Shown here piece by piece: positions 1-10,805 of a stretch of DNA of 64,000 nucleotides. Position 1 is the stretch's first letter. The number at the start of each line of letters is the position of its first letter. Origin of the DNA: Parapristionchus giblindavisi (lineage: Eukaryota > Nematoda > Chromadorea > Rhabditida > Diplogasteridae). A model generated the notes under the pieces. The model was not told the DNA's origin. It did not search any database and saw only the letters and a list, made by a program, of their open reading frames with translations. Made by a program: the position numbers and the translations under genes. The DNA is taken from assembly GCA_943737045.1 (NCBI GenBank), contig CALSFV010000143.1:38501-102500 (forward strand). Reading direction: 5' to 3'.

Positions 1-59
1 AGTTTGGCTCAAAATCCGGTCAGGCTTGGTACTTTGTAACATACTTTTCGACCTATGAT
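1..59 (-). repeat. End of a dispersed short inverted-repeat element (ATAGGTCGAA family)
   Basis: The first bases, read on the minus strand, end in the motif ATAGGTCGAAAAGTATG and continue with a stretch containing GACCGGATTTTGAG. The same sequence recurs at 15931-16046 and 24948-25052 and, degenerate, near 27690-27742. Here it lies in an intron of the phosphorylase kinase gene and is cut by the window edge. Confidence 0.75.
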
Positions 60-95
60 GATATTGTATGAAGAATAGAATAGATAGATAGATAC

Positions 96-3000
96 CAGTT
101 GGTATTCCAGTTGAAGAAGGAGTAGATGGAGATGACATAAATGATGATCGAGGAGTTCCAACTAGATCACATGTACGAACATACTTAAAGGAAGAATATG
201 AATACAAGAGATTACGGTATCTATCATACTTGTAGAAGAAGTTTAATGGCCTCTTGTAACCATGATAAACGAATTGTAAGAACTCCATCAAATGCTCCTG
301 GATTCTGAGTAATCTTAAAACGAAGAATCAATCGATCGATTATGGTACATCGATCGATAACTTACGAGATCAGCACAAGCAATAATCAATTCTTGTTGCA
401 TAACAGCAGCTTGAGGCTCATCTTCAGGACAAGAAGAGAATAAAAGATGAACAATTTCAATTGGAGTTTGAGGTTTATTCAATGTAACCTCCTTTACTCT
501 ACGATCTCCTAATGTTATCTACAATTAATCAATCAATAATTAATTCATTAATCAATATATTGATATTGATACCTGTTTTCCTCTAACTAACATACTAGTG
601 ATACCAGGTGCAAGACTATTCATATTCTTCCTCAATCTTCCAGCACAATATCTGACTAACCACCACGATCTAATGGCACAAGCACGTCTATATAATCGAT
701 CCAATTGATATGATAAACTTTCTTCAATATTATCAATTCATTATCATCAATCAATATAATCTTACGATCATTAACTACAAATTGAAGTCCTTTCCTTTTT
801 ATCATTATCCATATAGCAAATGCAGTAGAACGAGGACAATCACAACTATCCTTTTTGATTATATCGATTAATTCATTATCAGAATGATTACTGTAAGTAA
901 ATATTGATTGGATTATAATGGATAGAACTAACTGAAAGTGTGATTCATGAATTTCTTCATCAGTTCCTTCTTTGAGTGAAATATGAGAAGTGAATGTTTG
1001 ACCTCCCTTCAATCAATAATCATATATGAATATATTAGATATATACATACTTCATTTTCTTCAAGAGGAGATACATCAAAGTCTACATCATCAGAAGAAG
1101 CAAAATCCACATGTTCAATACATGATGAATTAAGTAGTTGCTAAACAGAAATAATACTTCCCCTATAGCGTATTCTTGTCCGGAGTCATTTAATGAACTT
1201 ATCAAAATACTTACATGAACTCTACCCAATCTAACTCTAATACCATTAACATATCCATTCTTGAGTTGAACAAGAAGATCAAGAATATGATCCAGATATT
1301 CACCTTACAATTCAATCAATATATAATCATTATCATATATTATATCAATATATACCAGCTACATTTTCTTCTCTTAATACAATACACATTGTAGGTCTTC
1401 CATCTAATTTCCATCTACGAGCAACAAATTCGATATCTCTCTTCAATAATAATATTATACAACTACTTATCGTATGAGGAATACCTTGATGTTATCAATA
1501 AGAACAGCTGGATCAGATGATAGATAGAAGTCTTTTACTTCAAATAGAAGAGGATAACATAGTATTGTATCTCCAAAGACACGGAATACCTCAACATCAA
1601 TTATTAAAATTATTTATCCAGTTCAATAATTATTTTTCATAAATAAAATAAATACCTTAGATGTTCCGAGAGGTCCGAAAGGTCTTGGAGGTCTTCCAGA
1701 TAAACCAAGTCTTTTATCACGACCAAGACATTCAAATACCTTAACAATGTATGATTAAGATTAATGTATAATGATTAATGATTACTTTAACCATCCTTGC
1801 ACTTGGCCATATCTGAATTGGTTCCACTTCATGAGGAGTTTGAGATGGAATACCATATGTTGATAACATTGACTAAAACATATAATCAATTATCGCATCA
1901 ATCAATAAATCAATATACTTGTAGTCGAGAGGATTCAGAAAGGATAGCAATCTGCACTACAGGATCAGTTCCATCCATACTACCCTCAAATGAAAAATCG
2001 ATAAATTGTATAGTTTAACAAAAAGAGTATACCTGAAAGGCAGAATGTTTATTGAGGAACTTAGGTCGATGACTAGCAGGCATTCGTCTATTGATTGGAT
2101 CAATATCACTCGGATGAATTACATTATTATGTAATAGAAGAAGAAGTATATACATTGCATTACTCCATAAATGATGACCAAATTCTGATGGTGACACCTA
2201 TGATATTGAAGAATATAAATAGAATAGAATAGAATAGAATAGAATACAGGATCCATATCAGTCGATCCTGGATGTTTCTTTTCCTCTTCTGCATTTACTT
2301 CATCTACATAATAACATTCTGGAAGAATGAATCCACCCGAAACTACAAAATAATCAATCCATTTCGTGTACGAGTCTCAGTAATCAAACCTGACGAATCG
2401 GTCAAAAGAAGTCCTTCCAATTTATTCCAATACGTTTCATAGATCTGTTCATCTCCTCGTAATTTAGCTGAAGTGATTAATAATCTTTGTTGATTCTGAC
2501 AAATAATCATACCAGTAATAGCAATATAAGCAAAAAATGAAGGGAATTGACATTCAATACTATCATATTTGAATGTTTCATGTTCTTCATAATATGGAGT
2601 TGTTGTATCTTCTAATTCAGTACGATAACCATCACGAAGAAATCTACAAATGTAATCATTAGAATAGATTATATGATAGAAAGATTCTAACCTCTTCATT
2701 CCATATTTTCCTTCCAAATGTCTAATACACTTATGTACAGTCTTCTCAAATGTCAATTTATCATGGGTAGCAAATGCAGGCCATCCTACTGTAATTAGAA
2801 GAGCAGAGTCTGTATTCTAAAAAGAATCGATTAGGGGTACGGTATGATATGATTGTACTATTATTGATTACCTTAGAATTGCTTTCACGAGGAAGAATAG
2901 TCTCAAATGTAGTACGATTTCTATTGTGACCATCGATATCAACATAGATGACAGATGCACTCGTACCACTTGATCCATATAAGTTGAATCTTAACACGAA

Positions 3001-4049
3001 ATAATGAATGAAAGATTACGGTAATCGATACAAACCCATTAATTGCTTCAAGTGCTGCTTTCACCATTCCGAGAGATGATGCGTGCAATTCAGGATGACC
3101 ACGATTATATCTATTTTACAATAATAATATAATTAATAAGTGATGGATACTGTACCTTGTCCCTCTTTCCCACATTCCAAAGTCCGGAGTACGGTATGTT
3201 CTTTCTATATAGAATACTAAATTCTGAACGAAGCACACTTCTTCATGTGTAAAGATTATCTAAAATATGTAAATTGAGAGATTAAAGATCAGAGATCAAA
3301 GATCAACCTTAGCTCCAGCAGATATCATATTAACTAACGCTAGAAGGTATAGAGCAATTAGATCCATTTGAAGATGGCCATATTCCTCAAAAACGTGTAA
3401 TCCATATTAAATTAACTTAGAATTGAAAGATTAAAATAAATGTTACTTGATCAGATGGCGATTCGAGACAAAGACCTGTATCTAGATTAAATCGAGCATG
3501 TAGAGCATATTGTGGGAGATTATTATTTTTGAACGTATTTAACTGAAATCAATACAAATCGATAACTGTATTCAAGATATACAGTATTACCGTATCAACC
3601 TGTTGCATCCATGAGAATAAAATACCTCTCATTGTCTTCACAGCAGATTGTCTCAATTCAGTCTGTCTACCTCTATCATCATCCATTCGTCTAAATATGC
3701 GTATATGCGTAATCATACAATTGATGTTAAGTACTTGTAAGCAATGGAACAAGCCCAGCATGCGATAGCACTGTAGATACTGTCTTTCACATATCCAACC
3801 GACGTTTCTTTGGAATATCGAGGAAATAATCCACTTGTTACACTTTGATAGTTCAGAATTAGATCTTGTGCTGAGAAAGAATAAAATAAAAGACTTACAA
3901 ACATGGAACTTACTGATGGCATAGATTTCATCGATCTTATGAACTGTCGAATCTTTAACTTCATCAATTGGAGTGAGATATGCCTGTGTTAACCTTCTTA
4001 ATCGCAATGAACTGACTCTCTTTCTCCGGTTTGCTAACGATTCAGGCAT
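96..4049 (-). CDS. PHKB: Phosphorylase b kinase regulatory subunit beta (partial, 3' end outside window)
   Basis: Regulatory subunit of the cytosolic kinase that activates glycogen phosphorylase. The ATG at 4049 opens [19 protein letters not shown]. Downstream exons carry the glucoamylase-like repeat region: [18 protein letters not shown] near 3690, [19 protein letters not shown] near 3160, [17 protein letters not shown] near 3000, then [39 protein letters not shown] near 2620 and a block starting [11 protein letters not shown] near 520. These follow known PHKB closely, and the [12 protein letters not shown] segment favours beta over alpha. The last exon in the window ends at 96 with a PTG that fits the family's TPTGFYDR motif, so the C-terminal part lies to the left. 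Introns are about 45-70 nt and several end in AAG. The gene is divergent from SmD3 across about 310 bp. Family assignment is firm; individual joins are by eye. Confidence 0.9.
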
Positions 4050-4359
4050 TCTGCAAGCACCACATAGTTTTATTTAAACTTGATTTTAGTAACAAAAACG
4101 AAGAAACACAAATTATAACAACAAACTGAAAGTCAGTTCACGTTCGTACAACGTAGTGTATTAAAATATATATATACGATAGAAAGTGGCTATCTGAATA
4201 ACTTCTGATGATTACCAAACTTACGACGTTTAGTCTGGCATTGTGCCAGAAATATTCGAAACGTTCGAAGCTAAATTGCTAAAAATAAATTTTTAAACAA
4301 TTTTTTTAACATTCGTGTCCTCGTAATTCACCGTCAATCTTCTAAATACATAATTTAAG
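4050..4359. promoter_or_regulatory. Divergent intergenic region between PHKB and SmD3
   Basis: About 310 bp separate the two start codons, so it must hold both promoters. It is AT-rich with T runs and short poly-A stretches; I see no TATA box or known site that I can defend. It is not conserved as an open frame. Confidence 0.5.
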
Positions 4360-5342
4360 ATGACCTCGGTAGGAGTACCCATCAAGATTCTTCACGAGGC
4401 CGAAGGCCACATCGTCACACTAGAAACAGTGACAGGTACTCGATGTTAAGTAATCATTAGCAATACTAGCAATAATAACATTAGCAAGCCCAGAGTTGGA
4501 TTGGAGCCTTTGAACAGATTTAGGTAATCGGAATGCTCAGGTAACTGGGACAACGTAGTTTAGTGATTCCGATGGCTAAACTATGGTTACCGAATGACTG
4601 ATCTTTGATCTAGTTCGACCCTAGCTAATCATTAACGCTAAGATTTCAAATCTTTGATCGCTCCAAGATGTTACTTACATTTTTAACGCTCCTTGTGGAG
4701 TGTTGACGAAACCTTGCTGATGGAATGTGCTTATTTCTGCATGAATTGATAAACAATGTACAGAGTTTCAAACACAGACATTCATAGAAATGAGTAGGTA
4801 GAAGAAGTGAAGCTCAATTATATAACAAGGTAGTGAGTAAATGTTTAGCTGTTATCATGTCTAATCAACGCCTGCACACATTTCAAATTAGACTTTCTAC
4901 TTTTTTTAAAAGCAGATTATTTCAGGCGAAGTATATCGCGGAAAGTTGATTGAGGCTGAAGACAACATGAACTGCCAAATGTCTGATGTATGTGTGACAT
5001 ATAGAGATGGAAGAACTCATCAATTGGAGAATGTCTTTGTGAGAGGATCTAAGATCCGCTTTATGGTTCTTCCTGATATGCTGAAGAATGCCCCTATGTT
5101 CAAGAACATTGGAAGGGCGCAGAAGGTACAGTCTTCGCTTACTATCTTCATTTTTATTTTGAAAGGAAGGATGAGTTATTTAATTTGAGGGAGCTATTGG
5201 TATGGGTCTTGGAGATGGTGGACCACCAGTTCGAGGACGTGGAGGACCTCGTGGGGGTGGAAGAGGAACATCATTCCGTGGTGCACCTAGAGGAGCACCT
5301 CGTGGTATGTCAAGACCTGGTGGAGCCCCTATGCGTGCTTAG
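4360..5342 (+). CDS. SNRPD3: Small nuclear ribonucleoprotein SmD3
   Basis: Core Sm protein of the spliceosomal snRNPs. Three exons, 4360-4435, 4926-5125 and 5190-5342, give 142 residues. The Sm1 motif starts at [20 protein letters not shown] and the Sm2 motif is [20 protein letters not shown]. The C-terminal tail is an RG-rich stretch ([19 protein letters not shown]) as in SmD3, a likely arginine methylation target and SMN-binding region. Intron 1 is 490 nt, long for this genome, with nothing coding recognised in it. Intron 2 (5126-5189) must end in GAG, because only that join gives the conserved KGAIGMGLG. Length matches the family. Confidence 0.96.
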
Positions 5343-5639
5343 ATTCAATCCACGCAACCTTCTTCGAATAATGTTTTTGGTCCACGATCTCTTCCTTCCT
5401 TCCCTGTCTTCTTACATTCGTTCTTTTCGTACATATATATTATATTTTCCTAATGTAGAATTTCAATTCTGATTATGTCGACAAGTTGTTTCTCTATTTA
5501 TTGTATGAGTTGTTAATGGTTGTTCATCTTTTCGTCCATCTCTATCTGATAAACACTAATGCATCAGAATAAATGGGAAGGGAAAAGCGATGAAAGCAGT
5601 TGAATTAGCTTCCTTCCCTTCACACTTTGACTTGATACG

Positions 5640-6309
5640 ATGGAATCTCTGGTTGCGTCTGAGACTAGTCGTCTAGATAAAGAACGTCGAAAGATGATCA
5701 GAGATAGTTTTGAGTTTATGAAAAGAGAAGCGAATAAGAATGGTCTTGGAATCTTCATACGGTATTCATTCATTTTCTCATTCATCTATCGATTCTTCAC
5801 ATTTAGTTTGTTTGCCGAATTTCCCCATTACAAGAACATCTGGCCCAATTTCCGTGAGATTCCAGATTCTGCTTTGATTAGTTCAGATGGGTTAAAGAAC
5901 CATGCTAAGGTGTACATGGGTGGATTACGTGTAAGTTGATAGTTCATCTATCAATTCATTCCTATAACAGTTCATCTATCAATACTTTTATCTACAGTAT
6001 ATCGTTGATTCATTAGATGATGATAAGAAATTAGGAGAAGCAGTTCTTAAGATATCTCAATCTCATGCTAAATGGGGAATCAAGAAATATCATATAGAGG
6101 TCAGTCATTAATGTATATGTTCTTTGAAAGAATGATATTACTTTGAGAATATGGTTCCTGAACTATTAGAAGTATTGAAGCTGTGTATGGGAGGTAATTT
6201 ACCATCAGAAACAGCTCGATCATGGAGTATTCTATATGATATAATTGGTAATCTTATATTGACTATGCAGAAGAATAGTCGATATAACTCTCATGTAAGA
6301 GACTCATAA
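5640..6309 (+). CDS. Globin (nematode-type, single domain)
   Basis: Intracellular heme globin of 169 residues in four exons: 5640-5761, 5807-5930, 5998-6099, 6148-6309. The ATG at 5640 opens MESLVASETSRLDKERRKM. The CD region reads FPHYKNIWPNF. The distal helix E is DGLKNHAKVYMGGL with His at the E7 position, and helix F is ISQSHAKWGIKKYHIE with the proximal His F8, so heme binding is expected. The end of the protein lies in helix H (NLILTMQKNSRYNSH). Intron 1 is 45 nt with no stop in frame, so retention would insert 15 residues. Intron 3 ends in GAG. No signal peptide is seen. It lies about 300 bp after SmD3 on the same strand. Subfamily cannot be fixed. Confidence 0.88.
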
Positions 6310-6719
6310 CAAGAGTCAAGGATGATGATTTATAACGGAAATGGTCGTCCATCTTTCATTCATATATACTCATTACGAATATTCATCATTCACAACACTT
6401 TATTCATTTACTTTGTAAACATTAATGTAATTGCTCTCAAAATACAATCATTCGACTAGACTTACACATGTCATACACAATACCTGTGCTATATACTATA
6501 TATTACATGAGAAGAAATATAACATCAAGTTGATAAGTGAGCACTATTAACATTTTAAGATCAAAGATCATTTACGACAAAAGAAGAGTAAAGAATAGTT
6601 GATTAGTTTTAGCATAGAATAAACAAAGGATTAAAGAAGATGATTAAATTATGATTAGTGCAACATATACAAAGAAGCTATTGACAGATGATTAATGTAA
6701 AGTATGAATAGATGAGACA
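6310..6719. other. Convergent 3' intergenic region, globin / DCP2
   Basis: AT-rich sequence between the two stop codons, holding both 3' UTRs. It includes a GATCAAAGATCATTTACG copy of the dispersed GATCTTTGATC motif at about 6560. I see no gene in it. Confidence 0.5.
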
Positions 6720-9700
6720 TTATATATAATATGCTGGAACTCCTTCCAAGATAGAATCACCGTTCAACTGAAACAAATATTATGAAAACAAATATAAAGA
6801 TTGATCGATATGAATATAGAATAGTTAAATACATGATACCTTGAAGTTATTCCAAGCTGAACACATTTCAATACGAATATGTGGAGATGATGAAGAAGAA
6901 GGAAAAGGATAAAAGGATGGATGATTATGAATAAATGATATAGAATGAGATGATGATGGTCCACCTCCTCTTTCATTATCTAACCATTTACTTGTAGTTG
7001 ATGACACATGTACCATATCCATTAGAGGTAAAGTCATTTCCGGTCCTGAAAAAAGGAATGAATATGATGATGATGAAGACGATGATAAATATGATTGGGG
7101 GAAGATAAAGCAATCAAGTTACGACATATAGACAAATACGTAAATACCTTGAGAATATGAGGGAATACATCCTTTGATTTCTTCATCTCCATCTATACTA
7201 GAATCTCTTTCCATATGTTCACTAATATCACATTCACCACCTTCTCCAACTGCTGAAACATAACGTATACGATATACATACAAAAAAAAACTAATAATAT
7301 AGATATATGACACATACAATTGAATAACATTCGATTGAGAACATCTTCGATTTGACTAACAGAAAAAGAAGTTGAAGGAACTGATGCCCATACAGATGAT
7401 GGAATACTTTCTACAACTTTCTTCTCAAGATGAACCTACAGTAACCCTTGACATTATCTATGTCACTCATCATTTGACTACCGTACCTCTTTAGGTGCAA
7501 TATACACAGGTCTATCAGATGGAATACGAATAGGAAGAGGATGAGCTAGAGCTGTAGATGATATAGAAGGATTACGAGGAGTTGAGTCTATATTATAGAG
7601 ATCATAATATTACATTTAATAATATGATATAAATATTACTTTGAGATGAATTAGCAAGAATATGTGCAAGATGACTACCAGGTGGAGCACCTCCAGGACC
7701 ATTTCCACTATCTGGTAGAGGTCTATAAATATAATATATTATATCTTTATAATAAATAAATAAATAAATAAGTATGACATACTTGAATAATGTATCTTTA
7801 GGAGTATGTATACTATTATCATTAGATGTATCCATAGATGATAATACTCTATCACTTTCATTATTCACAAATTCCATCCATTTCTTTTCACTAGGAGATT
7901 TCTTCTCAACTTTAGTGAAAGCACTTGATTTCTTTCCACTTCCTAATGAAGGTACAATATTCTTTGATTCATTCTTTATTTCTTCCTTGTCTTTATCTCT
8001 TTTAACTTGTTCACGACGCACATAGTTCTAAAATAAACAACCATTCCATTTACAGGCTCATCAACCGACTCAGGTTACGCTATTTTTTAACATCACACTA
8101 AAACTGAAAATCGTATTAGAATACGTTTCTTGAGATCGTGTGCGTGAACGTTACTACGGATAAATTTGTGAATTCATTATTCTCGAAGTTTGTGCTCATC
8201 ATTAAGATATCGTACGATAGAGAAACAAAATGGATATAGATTGATATAGTATATTACTTGTATATCTTGAACAAATGGATATACTCCATAGAAGTTCCTA
8301 GCAGGAAATCCTTTATTAGAAGCAACTTGATCTGTTCGATCTAATGGAAGATCCCAGATATTAAACCATTTCATTTGTCTATAATAATATAAATGTACAA
8401 TTGTAAGATGAATATGTCTAACAATACCTGATTTCACATCTAGTTTGAGGAGAGAAATTATAATTTATGGGAACATCCTTCACTATATACAGTCTTATCA
8501 TTGTATCATTTATGAACTTCTTAAATCGAGATTAATTTAAATGAATAGAACACAAAATGTGTTGTAAAACCTGAATTCTATGTTCATTTCCATTTGAATG
8601 TTCACCAAAATCAAATCCAGTTTCTTCTCGAACTTCTCTCACAGCACATTCACGCGGAGCTTCTGATTCATTTACCTAATCAATATTATTGTTAATCAAT
8701 CAATCAATCGATAATGCTACAGTATACCTTTCCCTTTGGGAATCCCCAACTGTTTTTGTTGGAATAGTATCCCTGAACTAATAGAACATGATTGAGTGAA
8801 GGATCTAATAAAATTCCTCCGTATGTGGGTACAGTTGATTTATAATCTCTCCAATCATCAACAATCTAATAAAGAAATATATGATAAATACTATATAATC
8901 GTCAACCAATACTCTTCTACCTTATCAGCTTTATGATACATCACTCTGAGAAAGTCATTGTGAGCGAATATTTGTCTGCAAGATACAATTTAATATTCAC
9001 GGAATAGATAAGTAAGACTGACTTAAGAAAGTCTCTCATACTGATATTGTGACAATCTTCTCGTCCTTCTTGATTTACATAGAAGTCAATATAGAACCAA
9101 TGTGCTAGTTCTATTTGAAAACAGATTCTAGTCTCATCGAGACGCTACGAAGAAACATTTATTACGGTAAACAATCAAATAAAACGACCAAACCTCACTG
9201 TCTGGAATATTCATAATAAAACGGAAAGATATATTATCCAGAACATCTTCAGGGATCTTAGGACCTTTAGACACCGCTTCAGTAATGTTATTATTCTGCT
9301 AAAAACTAATCGAATAAATATGCTCAGAAGCTTCAATACATACCGAGAATTTTCGATCTCTTGATTTGTGATTAGAGGTATTAAAAACGACACTTTTATT
9401 ACTAGCGACCATTCTTGCAGCGACACTACTATCCTTGCCTCTCTCAAATATTATAATATATAGTAATATTCAGATCGTAATGAGTACCTTTAATGTTTCC
9501 TTCTTTGTATCTTTCCCTTTACAGTTATCTTGATATGTCTGTTGACTATTTGAAGTGGATGGCACATTGGGATGTCCTTGTGCAGCGGCAAGTTGGGCTA
9601 GCAAGTCCAAAACTCTCAAAAATACTAGATATTTACAAGAGGATGCATCGTTTAAAATCATAAATTATTCAACTGACTTGTTCGGGCGCTCAGGTTGACC

Positions 9701-10259
9701 ACTAACATTCTGATCACTTTTGGGTGGATTTGAAGCAGCAGTGTTTCCTCGTTTTGTTCTCTTACGCTTAAATTGGGCGATTTATATTGGGAATTGCAGA
9801 GATATCGAACCGTAAAGTTTCTTACTCCATTGAATATTTTTATAAATAACTTTTTGAAAGTTTCAAAACGCTTCAAGTGAGCTCAACTTGTTTTGTTTTC
9901 AATTAATGCTATTTTGTTTATCTGGAGATGTATATCCTTGGCTGTGACTCATTCTGTTGAAATATGATGGTTGATATGGGGTAGGCAAAATTACTAACTA
10001 ACTATGGGCATGATTAAAAAAATCGGGTACTGTGTACTCCGTTGCTAGATTTTTTTTTTAAATTTCAACTGCATCTCTCCTTCGTCGGTCCACAAAGGAC
10101 TCATCCATGGATGATTTCTTCAGATGATAAATATTGTATATAACATATAACAGCAATAAGAAACTTTGTGCTACGATACATTACGATCCGTGAGTTCGTA
10201 ATGAACAATACAATAAGGAATGATCAAACCTTTTTAGAGTCTGCAGCAGACGAGCTCAT
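6720..10259 (-). CDS. DCP2: mRNA-decapping enzyme DCP2 (Nudix hydrolase)
   Basis: Removes the m7G cap from mRNA in the 5'-3' decay pathway, with DCP1, in cytoplasmic P bodies. The regulatory N-terminal domain is visible as [19 protein letters not shown] (about 9270-9200) followed by [16 protein letters not shown]. The Nudix box is complete: [20 protein letters not shown] then TGF, matching GX5EX7REUXEEXGU (about 8750-8600). Next come WDLPLDRTD and [12 protein letters not shown], then a lysine- and serine-rich tail, ending in [17 protein letters not shown] and a stop at 6720. The 5' end is my reconstruction: ATG at 10259 ([10 protein letters not shown], exon 10230-10259), exon 10070-10117 ([14 protein letters not shown]), then the in-phase exon starting at 9766 ([12 protein letters not shown]). 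The catalytic core is certain; the first three exons are plausible, not proven. Confidence 0.92.
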
Positions 10260-10805
10260 TGTATGATATTGGAAAAACTGGAAGGCGGAGTTTCAAAGTA
10301 TCATATACTAAATAGTGGAAGACGGCGACAATCACCAGACGGTTATGAAAATGGCGATCACTGCAGTGCACTGGAAAAATCTAGATCTGGATCAGGTAGT
10401 TTCGATGAACATAGTTTGGGTAGGTTTAGGAATTACTATCACGAAGATGCAGATGTTTAAAGCATTTTCAGATAATACAAAAATGTATTAAATAAATATT
10501 AACGTATCTTTATTGAAAAAAGGCTCGAGATCCAAGACTAGTCCAGATTGGCTGCGTAGATGGAAGGTTGTTGGCTGAGTATCTGCTATTGAAAATGGAT
10601 TTGATGGAGAGAGCACAGAGAAAAAGGCATTGTGAGTGCTAACTCGGCATTATCGACATCTTTCTTTGTTTTATTACTCTTTGATATATGATAAAGGTGT
10701 TTGATTTTTTTGTGTAGTTGATATCATCGTTTGGTCATCTATATCTCTTCTATCACTTTTGAATGTATTTTAGGTGTCGGGTGTGGTCATTGAGAGCAGT
10801 TCCAA
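10260..10805. promoter_or_regulatory. Divergent intergenic region DCP2 / DNAJB12
   Basis: About 545 bp, clearly richer in G+C than the flanking introns. It probably contains both promoters and the 5' UTR of the J-protein gene, including a possible UTR intron starting at GTGAGTGCTAAC (about 10634) and ending TATTTTAG near 10773. Short open frames exist here but match nothing I know. Confidence 0.45.

Noticed and set aside
4436..4925. Possible snoRNA in the long SmD3 intron
   Set aside because: I looked for C/D or H/ACA boxes at proper spacing and found none convincing.
9658..9876. 72-codon minus-strand frame at the DCP2 5' end
   Set aside because: No ATG in frame; it reads through what is better explained as an intron and the exon starting at 9766.
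10263..10460. 65-codon plus-strand frame upstream of DNAJB12, and alternative tiny-intron readings of the same stretch
   Set aside because: The minus strand here gives the better explanation (first exons of DCP2 and the divergent promoter); the plus-strand frame matches nothing.
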